From assembly GCF_022179325.1 (NCBI RefSeq), contig NZ_BPQQ01000034.1, positions 62,001 through 126,000 of the forward strand: a stretch of DNA of 64,000 bases, given 5' to 3'. The stretch is from Methylobacterium isbiliense. Its GTDB lineage: Bacteria > Pseudomonadota > Alphaproteobacteria > Rhizobiales > Beijerinckiaceae. The first letter of the stretch is position 1, and each line of letters starts with the position of its first letter. A model generated the notes under the pieces. That model saw only the letters and a program-made list of their open reading frames with translations. It was not told the origin of the DNA and ran no database searches. Positions 40,010 through 47,692 of this stretch are shown piece by piece. Both the position numbers and the translations under genes were made by a program.

Positions 40010-40239
40010 GGGATCAGGGGCTCATCTGGGGCGCGGCGGCCATGCGGCCGGGCCCGGTCACTCGACGTCGCGGACGAACGGCATCCCGGCCCCCGCAGGG
40101 CCGCGCGCGGCCCTCAGGCGGAAGCCGGGCTCGTAATTCGCAGGCTGAGCCGGTGACGCGAGTCGGACATCCGGCCCTTCTAGCAGCCGCCGGGGAGCGG
40201 GGGAAGCGGCAGAACCGCCCGGAGCCGGAGGCCGCGAGG

Positions 40240-40995
40240 CTACAGCGGCTGCGGCGCGGGCGCGCGGGCGCGACCGATGAACAGAATGCGGCCCGTCGGC
40301 CGGCCGGTCGGGGAGCCGGCGGCCGGCTCCAGGGTGATCTCGAACAACTGCCCGCTCGCGATCACGTCGAGGCGCTCGGGCGACAGCCGCACCGCGCCGC
40401 CCGGCGGCAGCACGCCGAGCGAGACGGGACCGCGCGCCTGGTCCCACAAGGTCCAGAGCTGGAGCGCCTGGCCGGAGCCCGGCTCGACCTCCGTGAGGGG
40501 CAGCGAGCGCACCGTGCCGTCCCGGGCGACCTGGATCAGCCAGCCGGGTCCGGTCTCGGCCCCCGAGGCGTCCCGGCCCTGCAGGAGGGCGAAGAACCGC
40601 GTGGCACTCTCGGGGGGCGGACGGGGCGGCAGGATCGCGAGGGCGAGGGCGGCGGCGGTGGCGACGGCCGCGACGGCGCGCCAGAGCCGCACGCTCCCCC
40701 AGGCGTCCCGCACCCGCCGGGTCCGCCGCGGGAGGGCGGGGACCGCGGCGAGCGGACCGCCGGCGCCCCGGTGCAGGGATCCGGCGATCCTGTCCCAGAG
40801 GCCCGCATCCCCCGGCAGCGGCGCGACCGACGCCGTCGCAGGCGCGAGGCGCTGCTCCCAGAAGGCGATGCGCCGGGCGAGGTCGGCGTCGTCCTGCGCC
40901 GCGCGCTCGACCTCGGCGGCCAGGCCTGCATCGAGCAGGCCCAGGACGTACTCGCCCGCGAGGACGTCGCGCTCGTCCGGGCTGGTCGGGATCAT
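40240..40995 (-). CDS. Anti-sigma factor, RskA-like, single-pass membrane
   Basis: A 251-residue protein. The N-terminal sigma-binding domain (about 1-70; EYVLGLLDAGLAAEVERA, ARRIAFWEQRLAPA) is followed by a membrane helix (about 105-123, AVAAVATAAALALAILPP) and a C-terminal RskA-type domain (LQLWTLWDQARGPVSLG, FEITLEPAAGSPTGRPTG). It should hold the ECF sigma inactive until a periplasmic signal arrives. The ATG at 40993-40995 overlaps the sigma stop (ATGA); an ATG three codons upstream is the alternative. Confidence 0.92.
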   Translation of the reverse strand: MIPTSPDERDVLAGEYVLGLLDAGLAAEVERAAQDDADLARRIAFWEQRLAPATASVAPLPGDAGLWDRIAGSLHRGAGGPLAAVPALPRRTRRVRDAWGSVRLWRAVAAVATAAALALAILPPRPPPESATRFFALLQGRDASGAETGPGWLIQVARDGTVRSLPLTEVEPGSGQALQLWTLWDQARGPVSLGVLPPGGAVRLSPERLDVIASGQLFEITLEPAAGSPTGRPTGRILFIGRARAPAPQPL

Positions 40996-41537
40996 GACAG
41001 GCATCCCTTCAACGCCAGGAGGCTGCGGCGCACCCACGCCTTGATCGTCCCGAGCGGCGTCCCGAGCCGCGCGGCGATCTCGGTCTGGGACAGGCCGTCG
41101 AGATAGGCGAGCAGGATCACCCGCCGCCGTTCGGCGGGAAGCGCCGCGAGGCAATCGTGGAGCGCCCGCGCCTCCTGCGAGGCCGCGAGCGCCGCCAGAG
41201 GATCGGGTCCGTCGTCGCGCAACGCCTCGTGGAGGGCCGGGTCGTAGGCAGCCTCGCGGCTGGCCCGGCGCACGTGCTTGAGCGCGCGGTAGCGCACGAC
41301 GCTGATGATCCAGGCGCGCCCCTCGCCGCGGGCGCGGTCGTAAGTCCCGGCCCGCTCCCAGATGTCGAGGAACGCGTCGTGGATCACGTCGGCCGCCACG
41401 TCGGCCCGGCGCACGATCCGCAGCGCCACGGCGAGCAGGAACCCGGCCTCTCGGTCGTAGAGGCGGCGCAGCGCGGCAATGTCCCGGCGCGCGCAGGCTT
41501 CCAGTTCGGCAGCGTGGTCGAACCGATCCATGATCAT
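40992..41537 (-). CDS. ECF sigma factor (SigK/RskA-type system)
   Basis: A 181-residue RNA polymerase sigma factor of group IV: region 2 (DVIHDAFLDIWERAGTYD, WIISVVRYRALKHVRR) and region 4 (LPAERRRVILLAYLDGLSQTE, GTPLGTIKAWVRRSLLALK). The cognate anti-sigma is translationally coupled downstream. The ATG at 41535-41537 is used; another follows two codons later. DUF4394 lies immediately upstream in the same direction, a recurrent partner of such sigma factors. The likely signal is envelope or oxidative stress, by family only. Confidence 0.94.
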   Translation of the reverse strand: MIMDRFDHAAELEACARRDIAALRRLYDREAGFLLAVALRIVRRADVAADVIHDAFLDIWERAGTYDRARGEGRAWIISVVRYRALKHVRRASREAAYDPALHEALRDDGPDPLAALAASQEARALHDCLAALPAERRRVILLAYLDGLSQTEIAARLGTPLGTIKAWVRRSLLALKGCLS

Positions 41538-41617
41538 CCCGGCCTCGCCCGAGTCTCGTCGGCGCCCCCGGGCGAAGCCCGGCTCCGGCCCGCGGACCGC
41601 AGCCGGGCCATCGCCGC

Positions 41618-42397
41618 CTACATACCAGGGAGGACGGCGATGTCGCGCACGTGGCCGGTCACGCCCGCGACCGTCCCCACCTTCGTGGCCTTGCCGGTGG
41701 CGAGGTCGAGGCCGTAGAGGGCGCCGTCGGCCATGACGTAGGCTTGGTTGCCGCCCTGGCCGTCCGACAGGATGTCGAACGCGACCGCCTCGCCGGACAG
41801 GCCCAGCGTGCCCACGGTGCCAAGGATGCCGTCGTTCGGCGGCGCCTGCTTCACGAAGGTGCCCGATGCGTCGATGTCGTAGAGCGCGGTCTCCTTGGTT
41901 CCCTTCACGGAGTTGGTGTAGGCGCCGGCGACCACCTTCGGGGTCCTGCCCTTCATGGCGTCGCTGTCGGCGAACTTGAGCGGCCCGTCCTTGGTGACCT
42001 TGCCATCGTCCACGTTGGCGCGCAGGTTCGTGCCGTCCGAGAAGATGAGGCGGAGGCGGTCGGCCGCGGGGTTGAAGTCGACCGTCGCGGCCGCGCCAGC
42101 GGGCAGCGTCGCGTCGAGCTTGGACTTGGGCGTCGCCTTGCCGGTCTGCGGGTCGACCGTCGCCACGCTTCCGTCGGACAGGACGGCGTAGAGCAGGCCG
42201 TCGGCGGGCCGCACGTCGATGCCGAGCACCCGGCCCGAGACGCCGGAGATGGGCACGGTCTTCACCACCTTCCTGGCGGATGCGTCGACATGGGCGAGGG
42301 TGGCGTCGCCCACGAGGGCGGCGAGGGTCTGGGCCTGGCTCGCAGGAGCGTGGACGGCTCCGGCGAGGAGCGTCGCGGCGATCATCGACTTGCGCAT
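41618..42397 (-). CDS. DUF4394 exported beta-propeller-like protein
   Basis: A 259-residue protein with a signal peptide (MRKSMIAATLLAGAVHAPASQAQ). The body has repeated beta-strand elements typical of DUF4394 (VLGIDVRPADGLLYAVLSDG, VDFNPAADRLRLIFSDGTNLRANV, GNQAYVMADGALYGLDLATG). It is the first gene of the set DUF4394-sigma-anti-sigma. Being periplasmic, it might be the signal input or a main target of the system; this is inference. The ATG at 42395-42397 gives the leader; an upstream in-frame start does not. Confidence 0.88.
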   Translation of the reverse strand: MRKSMIAATLLAGAVHAPASQAQTLAALVGDATLAHVDASARKVVKTVPISGVSGRVLGIDVRPADGLLYAVLSDGSVATVDPQTGKATPKSKLDATLPAGAAATVDFNPAADRLRLIFSDGTNLRANVDDGKVTKDGPLKFADSDAMKGRTPKVVAGAYTNSVKGTKETALYDIDASGTFVKQAPPNDGILGTVGTLGLSGEAVAFDILSDGQGGNQAYVMADGALYGLDLATGKATKVGTVAGVTGHVRDIAVLPGM

Positions 42398-42520
42398 GGG
42401 TGCCTCCGTCTGCCGGGCTCGCGGCATCGGGGCCGTTAGCCCCGGCGGCGGCGACCGGATGCAGCGGTCCGGATCTTTTTTTCACGCGCGGGGCGGCCCC
42501 GGGACGGGGCGCCCCTGCGC

Positions 42521-42544
42521 GGAACGAACCGCGCGGACCCGGTT
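42521..42544 (+). promoter_or_regulatory. EcfG-like promoter candidate before the small secreted protein gene
   Basis: GGAAC at 42521-42525 and GGTT at 42541-42544, separated by 15 bp, resemble the general-stress EcfG consensus GGAAC-N16/17-cGTT but with spacing one short. The start codon is 39 bp downstream. Motif match only. Confidence 0.3.
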
Positions 42545-42582
42545 TGACCATGCGCACGACATCCGGGCCGATGGAGCCTCGC

Positions 42583-42828
42583 ATGAGATCACCCCTCGCT
42601 CTCCTGGCGCTCGCCGCCCTTCTGGTCGCCCCGGCGGCCTTTGCCACCGAGACCGACGCGTCCCGCCCGCCGCCGAAGGCCTGGATCTCCGTCGACGACG
42701 TCGACGCCACCGGCACGGTGACGCCCACCGACCCAATCCTGATCCCGGACCTCGACGGCCCCGAGATCGACGCCGAGCGGCCGCGCGGCGACGAGGGCGG
42801 GCCGGTGCGCGAATTCGTGCCCGAGTGA
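42583..42828 (+). CDS. Small secreted protein of unknown function
   Basis: An 81-residue protein with a clear signal peptide (MRSPLALLALAALLVAPAAFATE) and an acidic, Asp/Pro-rich mature part (DDVDATGTVTPTDP, DLDGPEIDAERPRGDE). No family was recognised. GGAG stands about 8 nt upstream of the ATG. It is a lone gene between the sigma cluster and the transporter operon; a weak EcfG-like promoter precedes it. Confidence 0.65.
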   Translation: MRSPLALLALAALLVAPAAFATETDASRPPPKAWISVDDVDATGTVTPTDPILIPDLDGPEIDAERPRGDEGGPVREFVPE

Positions 42829-42912
42829 TCCGGGCGCGGCCGCCTCATCCGCGGGCAACCGGCGCCCGACTTTTCCGCACGGCCTGATCTTGCGCTGCTC
42901 TTGCGGACGAGT

Positions 42913-42932
42913 ATCGTTCGTATGCGAATGAT
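42913..42932. promoter_or_regulatory. Palindromic operator candidate 1, upstream of the transporter operon
   Basis: ATCGTTCG-TATG-CGAATGAT: two 8-bp arms around a 4-bp centre with one mismatch. It lies 46 bp upstream of the binding-protein start. Shares 18 of 19 bases with candidate 2 at 47664-47682. The spacing and symmetry are typical of MarR-family sites, and a MarR gene is in the downstream operon. Confidence 0.75.
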
Positions 42933-42978
42933 CTCGCCGGTCCGGTCGGGCCGGGACGATCGTCCGGAGGGTCGCGCG

Positions 42979-44205
42979 ATGCCGGTTTCACTCCCGTCCC
43001 GCCGCACCGTGGTCGCGGGCCTCGCCGCGGCGCCGCTCGCCCTGTCGGGCACGGCCGGACGGGCGCAGGGCGCCCCGATCCGCATCGGCGAACTCAACTC
43101 CTACGGCCGCATGGCGGCCTTCGCGGGTCCCTACCGCAACGCCATGATGCTCGCGCAGGACGAGATCAACCAAGCGGGCGGCATCAAGGCGCTCGGCGGG
43201 CGCCCGCTCGAGATCATCTTCCGCGACGACGGCTCGACGCCGGGCGACGCGGTGCGGGTGGCCGAGGAGCTGCTCACGCGCGAGAACGTCGTCTTCCTGT
43301 GCGGCACCTTCCTGTCGAATGTCGGACTGGCGGTGGCGGATTTCGCCAACCAGCGCAAGGTGCTGTTCCTCGCCACGGAGCCGCTGACCGACGCCCTCAC
43401 GATGGGCAGCGGCAACCGCTACACCTTCCGGGTCCGGCCCAACACCTACATGCAGACCAAGATGCTGGTCGAGGCCGTGAAGGCCCGCGGCGTCAAGCGC
43501 TGGGCGATCGTGGCGCCCAACTACGAGTACGGCCAGTCGGCGGCGGCGAACTTCAAGCGCCTGATGGCCGCCGCGGTGCCGGGCTTCGAGGTGGTGGGCG
43601 AGCAGTTCCCGGCGCTCGGCAAGGTCGATGCGGGCGCCACCGTGGGCGCGCTGGCGCAGGCCAAGCCCGACGGGCTGTTCAACGTGCTGTTCGGGGCCGA
43701 CCTCACCGCCTTCGTGCGCGAGGGCAACACCCGCGGCCTGTTCGAGAAGCGCACGGTGGCGAGCCTGCTCACCGGCGAGCCCGAATACATGATCCCGCTC
43801 GGCGACGAGACGCCCGAGGGCTGGGTCACCACCGGCTACCCGTGGGAGCAGATCGAGGCCCCGCGCCACAAGGCCTTCGTGGCCGCCTACCGCGCCCGCT
43901 TCAAAGACACGCCGCGGCTGGGCTCGCTCCTCGGCTACGTGGTGGTGCAGATGATCCGCGATCTCCTCGAGACCGCGAAGTCCACCGACACCGAGGCGCT
44001 GATCGCCGCGCTCGAAGGCCTGCAATCGGACACCATCGCGGGCCCCGTCACCATGCGGGCCCTCGACCACCAGTCGACGCTCGGCGCCTGGGTCGGCGAG
44101 ACCGCGCTCGACGGGCGCAAGGGCACGATGGTCAAGTACACCTACGAGGACGGGGCCAAGTACCTGCATCCCGAGGCCGAGGTGAAGGCGGCCCGCAGGG
44201 GCTGA
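42979..44205 (+). CDS. ABC transporter substrate-binding protein, HAAT type (cluster importer)
   Basis: A 408-residue periplasmic binding protein with a Tat-like or Sec leader (PSRRTVVAGLAAAPLALSGTAGRAQ). The Leu/Ile/Val-type fold begins IRIGELNSYGRMAAFAGPYR and includes NYEYGQSAAANFKRLM and DETPEGWVTTGYPWE. The ligand is unknown but should be the substrate of the enzymes encoded downstream. GGAGGG precedes the ATG at 42979. It is the first gene of a four-gene operon with fused permease and two ATPases; the palindromic operator 1 lies just upstream. Confidence 0.93.
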   Translation: MPVSLPSRRTVVAGLAAAPLALSGTAGRAQGAPIRIGELNSYGRMAAFAGPYRNAMMLAQDEINQAGGIKALGGRPLEIIFRDDGSTPGDAVRVAEELLTRENVVFLCGTFLSNVGLAVADFANQRKVLFLATEPLTDALTMGSGNRYTFRVRPNTYMQTKMLVEAVKARGVKRWAIVAPNYEYGQSAAANFKRLMAAAVPGFEVVGEQFPALGKVDAGATVGALAQAKPDGLFNVLFGADLTAFVREGNTRGLFEKRTVASLLTGEPEYMIPLGDETPEGWVTTGYPWEQIEAPRHKAFVAAYRARFKDTPRLGSLLGYVVVQMIRDLLETAKSTDTEALIAALEGLQSDTIAGPVTMRALDHQSTLGAWVGETALDGRKGTMVKYTYEDGAKYLHPEAEVKAARRG

Positions 44206-44240
44206 GGATCAACCGGCCGGGGAGGCGGAGCGCAAGACCG

Positions 44241-46127
44241 ATGGACCTGTCCTTCCTCGTCCTGCAATCGCTCTCCGGCTTCGCCAGCGCCTCGTCGCTG
44301 TTCGTGATCGCCTCGGGGCTCACCCTCGTCTTCGGCGTCACCCGGATCGTCAACTTCGCGCACGGCTCCTTCTACATGCTGGGGGCCTATCTCGCGGTGA
44401 CGATCGTGCCGCGGCTCCTCGACCTCAGCTATTCGCCCTGGACGTTCTTCCTCGGGGTGCTGCTGGCGGCCCTCCTCGTCGGGCTGATCGGGGTCGCGGT
44501 CGAGATGCTGCTGCTGCGCCGCATCTACCGGGTCCCGGAACTCTTCCAGCTCCTCGCCACCTTCGGGGTCGTCCTGATCGTCGAGGACGTGGTGCTCAAG
44601 ATCTGGGGGCCGGTCGACATCGCCGGGCCGCGCGCGCCCTCCCTGCGCCACGGCGTCGAGATCCTGGGTCAGCGCTTTCCCGCCTACGAGCTCGTGCTGA
44701 TCGGGGTTGGCCCGCTGGTGCTGGCGCTGCTGTGGCTCGTCATGCACCGCACCCGCTTCGGCGTGCTGATCCGGGCGGCGACGCAGGATCGCGAGATGGT
44801 GGGGGCGCTCGGCGTCAACCAGGCGCGCCTGTTCACGCTGACGCTCTTCCTCGGCGCGAGCCTCGCGGGCCTGGGCGGGGCGCTGCAGATCCCGCGCATC
44901 CCCGCCAATTCCCACATGGACCTGTCGATCATCACCGATGCCTTCGTGGTCACGGTGGTGGGCGGCATGGGCTCGGTGCCGGGCGCCTTCCTGGCCGCCC
45001 TCCTGATCGGGCAGCTCCAGGCCTTCGGCATCCTCATCCTGCCCAAGGTGACGCTGGTCCTGGTCTTCGCCCTCATGGCGGTGGTGCTGGTGGTCAAGCC
45101 CTGGGGGCTGCTCGGGCGGCCGGATTCCGGCTCGGGCCGGGTGGTCCTGCCGGAGGGCATCCTGACGCTCCGCCGCTTCCGCCCGCCGGAGGCGGCGCTC
45201 GCGCTGCTCGCCGTGGCGGCGCTCCTGGCGGTGCCGCTGCTCGGCGACCCCTACACCACCAAGGTCGCCACCGAGATCCTGATCTTCGCGCTTGCCGCCT
45301 TCTCGCTGCAGTTCCTCGTCGGCGTCGGCGGCCTCGTCTCCTTCGGGCACGCGGCGTATTTCGGGCTCGGCGCCTACGCGGCGGGGCTGCTCGTCACCGG
45401 GCCGCTGAAGGCGCCGATGGAACTCGCGCTCCTGGCCGCCCCCCTGGTCGCCGGGGCGGGCGCGGCCCTGTTCGGCTTCTTCATCGTGCGCCTGTCGGGC
45501 ATCTACCTCGCGATGCTGACGCTCGCCTTCGCGCAGATCGTCTACGCCATCGGCTTCCAGTGGGTCGAGGTGACGGGGGGCGACAACGGCGTCGTGGGCG
45601 TCTGGCCCTCGGCCTGGGCCTCGGGCCGCACCGTCTACTTCTACCTCGTGGCGGCGCTGACGCTGTCGGGCATCGTGCTGCTGCGCCGGGTGATCTACGC
45701 GCCCTTCGGCTACACCCTGCGGGCGGCGCGCGACTCCGCCACCCGCGCCGGGGCGATCGGGCTCGACGTGCGCACCCACCGCTGGCTCGGCTTCACGCTG
45801 GCGGGGGCCGCGGCGGGCCTCGCCGGCGGGCTCTACGCCTTCCAGAAGGGCTCGATCGACCCGACGCTCGCGGCGATCCCGCTCTCGATCGACTTCCTCG
45901 TCATGGTGCTGGTGGGCGGCATCCAGACCGTGATGGGTCCCCTCCTCGGCGCCGCCTTCTTCCACACCCTGAAGGACGTGGTGATGCCGCTCACCGAGTT
46001 CTGGCGCCTGCTGCTGGGGCTGGCGATCATCGCCACCGTGCTGGTCTTCCCCCGCGGGCTCGCGGGCGCGGCCGACACCCTGCGCGGGCGCGCCCGGGCC
46101 CCGGCCACCGCGGCGGCCTCCGCATGA
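44241..46127 (+). CDS. Fused LivH-LivM type ABC permease
   Basis: One 628-residue chain carries both permease units of a branched-chain-type importer. The LivH-like half (about 1-290) has ASGLTLVFGVTRIVNFAHGS and VVGGMGSVPGAFLAALLIG; the LivM-like half (about 310-615) has VGGLVSFGHAAYFGLGAYAA, the EAA-like loop RAARDSATRAGAIGLDV and VGGIQTVMGPLLGAAFF. The linker (about 288-312) is short and polar. These are usually two genes. The ATG at 44241 has a GGAGG about 15 nt upstream. The stop overlaps the next start (ATGA). Confidence 0.93.
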   Translation: MDLSFLVLQSLSGFASASSLFVIASGLTLVFGVTRIVNFAHGSFYMLGAYLAVTIVPRLLDLSYSPWTFFLGVLLAALLVGLIGVAVEMLLLRRIYRVPELFQLLATFGVVLIVEDVVLKIWGPVDIAGPRAPSLRHGVEILGQRFPAYELVLIGVGPLVLALLWLVMHRTRFGVLIRAATQDREMVGALGVNQARLFTLTLFLGASLAGLGGALQIPRIPANSHMDLSIITDAFVVTVVGGMGSVPGAFLAALLIGQLQAFGILILPKVTLVLVFALMAVVLVVKPWGLLGRPDSGSGRVVLPEGILTLRRFRPPEAALALLAVAALLAVPLLGDPYTTKVATEILIFALAAFSLQFLVGVGGLVSFGHAAYFGLGAYAAGLLVTGPLKAPMELALLAAPLVAGAGAALFGFFIVRLSGIYLAMLTLAFAQIVYAIGFQWVEVTGGDNGVVGVWPSAWASGRTVYFYLVAALTLSGIVLLRRVIYAPFGYTLRAARDSATRAGAIGLDVRTHRWLGFTLAGAAAGLAGGLYAFQKGSIDPTLAAIPLSIDFLVMVLVGGIQTVMGPLLGAAFFHTLKDVVMPLTEFWRLLLGLAIIATVLVFPRGLAGAADTLRGRARAPATAAASA

Positions 46128-46906
46128 CCCTCCTCGTCGTCGACCGCCTCAACAAGCGCTTCGGCGGCGTCTTCGCCGCCCGGGACGTCTCGTTCACGCT
46201 CGCGGCCGGCGAGATGCTGGCGATCATCGGCCCGAACGGGGCCGGCAAGTCCACCACCTTCAACATGGTCGGCGGGCAGCTGAAGCCCGATTCCGGCAGC
46301 ATCACCCTCGACGGGCAGGCGATTACCGGGCGGCCGGCCCGCGCGGTCTGGCGCTGCGGCGTCGGGCGCACCTTCCAGGTCGCCCAGACCTTCGTGTCGA
46401 TGAGCGTCGCCGAGAACGTGCAGATGGCCCTGGTCTCCCGGCACGGGGAGAGCCGCCGCCTGTTCGCGGACACGCGCCGCCTCCACCGCGAGGCGGCGCT
46501 GGCGCTCCTCGCCGAGGTCGGCATGCGGGCCGAGGCCGACCGGCCGGTCTCGGAACTCGCCTACGGCGACGTGAAGCGGGTCGAACTCGCGGTGGCGCTG
46601 GCCTCGCAGCCCAAGCTCCTGCTGATGGACGAGCCCACCGCCGGCATGGCCCCGCGCGAGCGCGGCGGGCTGATGACGCTCACCGCCCGGCTCGCCCGCG
46701 AGCGGGGCATCGGCGTGCTCTACACCGAGCACGACATGGAGGCGGTCTTCGGCCATGCCGACCGGGTGATGGTGCTGGTGCGCGGCGAGATCATCGCGGC
46801 CGGCTCGCCCGACCACGTGCGCGGCGACGCGCGGGTGCGGCAGGTCTATCTCGGCGAGGCCGGCACCGCGGCGGCGCTCAAGGCGCGCCGGAAGGCGGTG
46901 GCGTGA
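46124..46906 (+). CDS. LivG-type ABC ATPase
   Basis: A 260-residue ATP-binding subunit. Walker A is GPNGAGKST (about 37-45), the signature region reads VSELAYGDVKRVELAVALA with the normal LSxGQ replaced by LAYGD, as in this LivG subfamily, and Walker B is LLLMDEPTAGM. The switch His is in YTEHDMEAVF. It would pair with the LivF-type subunit below under the fused permease. The start overlaps the permease stop, and the stop shares one base with the next ATG. Confidence 0.95.
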   Translation: MTLLVVDRLNKRFGGVFAARDVSFTLAAGEMLAIIGPNGAGKSTTFNMVGGQLKPDSGSITLDGQAITGRPARAVWRCGVGRTFQVAQTFVSMSVAENVQMALVSRHGESRRLFADTRRLHREAALALLAEVGMRAEADRPVSELAYGDVKRVELAVALASQPKLLLMDEPTAGMAPRERGGLMTLTARLARERGIGVLYTEHDMEAVFGHADRVMVLVRGEIIAAGSPDHVRGDARVRQVYLGEAGTAAALKARRKAVA

Positions 46907-47628
46907 TGGCGCTCCTCGACGTCGCGAACCTCACGGCCGCCTACGGGCAGGCGCAGGTGCTGTTCGGGGTCTCGCTCACCCTCGGGCCGGGCGAGGTGGC
47001 GGCGCTGATGGGCCGCAACGGCGCGGGCAAGTCGAGCACCCTCAAGGCCGTGATGGGCCTGCTGGCGCCCCTCGGCGGCAGCGTCGTCTTCGAGGGCCGT
47101 CCGGTCACCGGCTGGGAGCCCTACCGCATCGCCCGCGCGGGCCTCGGCTACGTGCCGGAGGAGCGGCGGATCTTCACCGACCTCACGGTGTTCGAGAACC
47201 TGGAGGTCGGCCGCAAAGGCGCGACGGATGCGGGGATCGCGGACGGCCGGCCGCCCTGGACGCCCGAGCGGCTCTTCGCGGTCTTCCCCAACCTCGCCGA
47301 GATGCGCGGGCGGCGCGCCTCGGCGATGTCGGGCGGCGAGCAGCAGATGCTCACCATCGCCCGCACCCTGATGGGCAACCCCCACGCCGTGCTCCTCGAC
47401 GAGCCCTCCGAGGGCCTGAGCCCGCTCATCGTCGAGCAGATGGCCGAGGCGGTGCTGCGCATGAAGCGGGAGGGCATCGCGGTGCTCCTCTCGGAGCAGA
47501 ACCTCACCTTCGCGGCGGCGGTCTGCGACCGGGCCTACGTGATCGAGAAGGGCACCATCCGCTTCGAGGGCACGATGGCGGCCCTGGAGGCGGACGAGGC
47601 GGTGCGGGAGGCGTACCTGACGGTGTGA
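46906..47628 (+). CDS. LivF-type ABC ATPase
   Basis: A 240-residue ATP-binding subunit. Walker A GRNGAGKSS (about 36-44), signature MSGGEQQML, Walker B AVLLDEPSEGLSP, and SEQNLTFAAAVCD are typical of LivF. The ATG at 46906 overlaps the LivG stop (TGATG); a GTG one codon earlier is possible. It ends the transporter operon; operator candidate 2 and hyuA follow after 64 bp. Confidence 0.95.
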   Translation: MALLDVANLTAAYGQAQVLFGVSLTLGPGEVAALMGRNGAGKSSTLKAVMGLLAPLGGSVVFEGRPVTGWEPYRIARAGLGYVPEERRIFTDLTVFENLEVGRKGATDAGIADGRPPWTPERLFAVFPNLAEMRGRRASAMSGGEQQMLTIARTLMGNPHAVLLDEPSEGLSPLIVEQMAEAVLRMKREGIAVLLSEQNLTFAAAVCDRAYVIEKGTIRFEGTMAALEADEAVREAYLTV

Positions 47629-47663
47629 GGCCGGCGGGCGGGAGCGGCGGCCGGCGGGCCGGC

Positions 47664-47682
47664 CGTTCGTATGCGAACGATC
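47664..47682. promoter_or_regulatory. Palindromic operator candidate 2, directly upstream of hyuA
   Basis: The perfect inverted repeat CGTTCG-TATG-CGAACG spans 47664-47679; the conserved block shared with candidate 1 runs to 47682. It ends 10 bp before the hyuA start codon, so a bound protein would block the promoter or the start region. Confidence 0.75.
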
Positions 47683-47692
47683 GAGGTGTGAC

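Noticed and set aside
40010-40239. Possible T-box or tRNA-like leader upstream of ileS
   Set aside because: No T-box core, specifier stem or tRNA-like fold was recognisable, and T-boxes are not expected in alphaproteobacteria.
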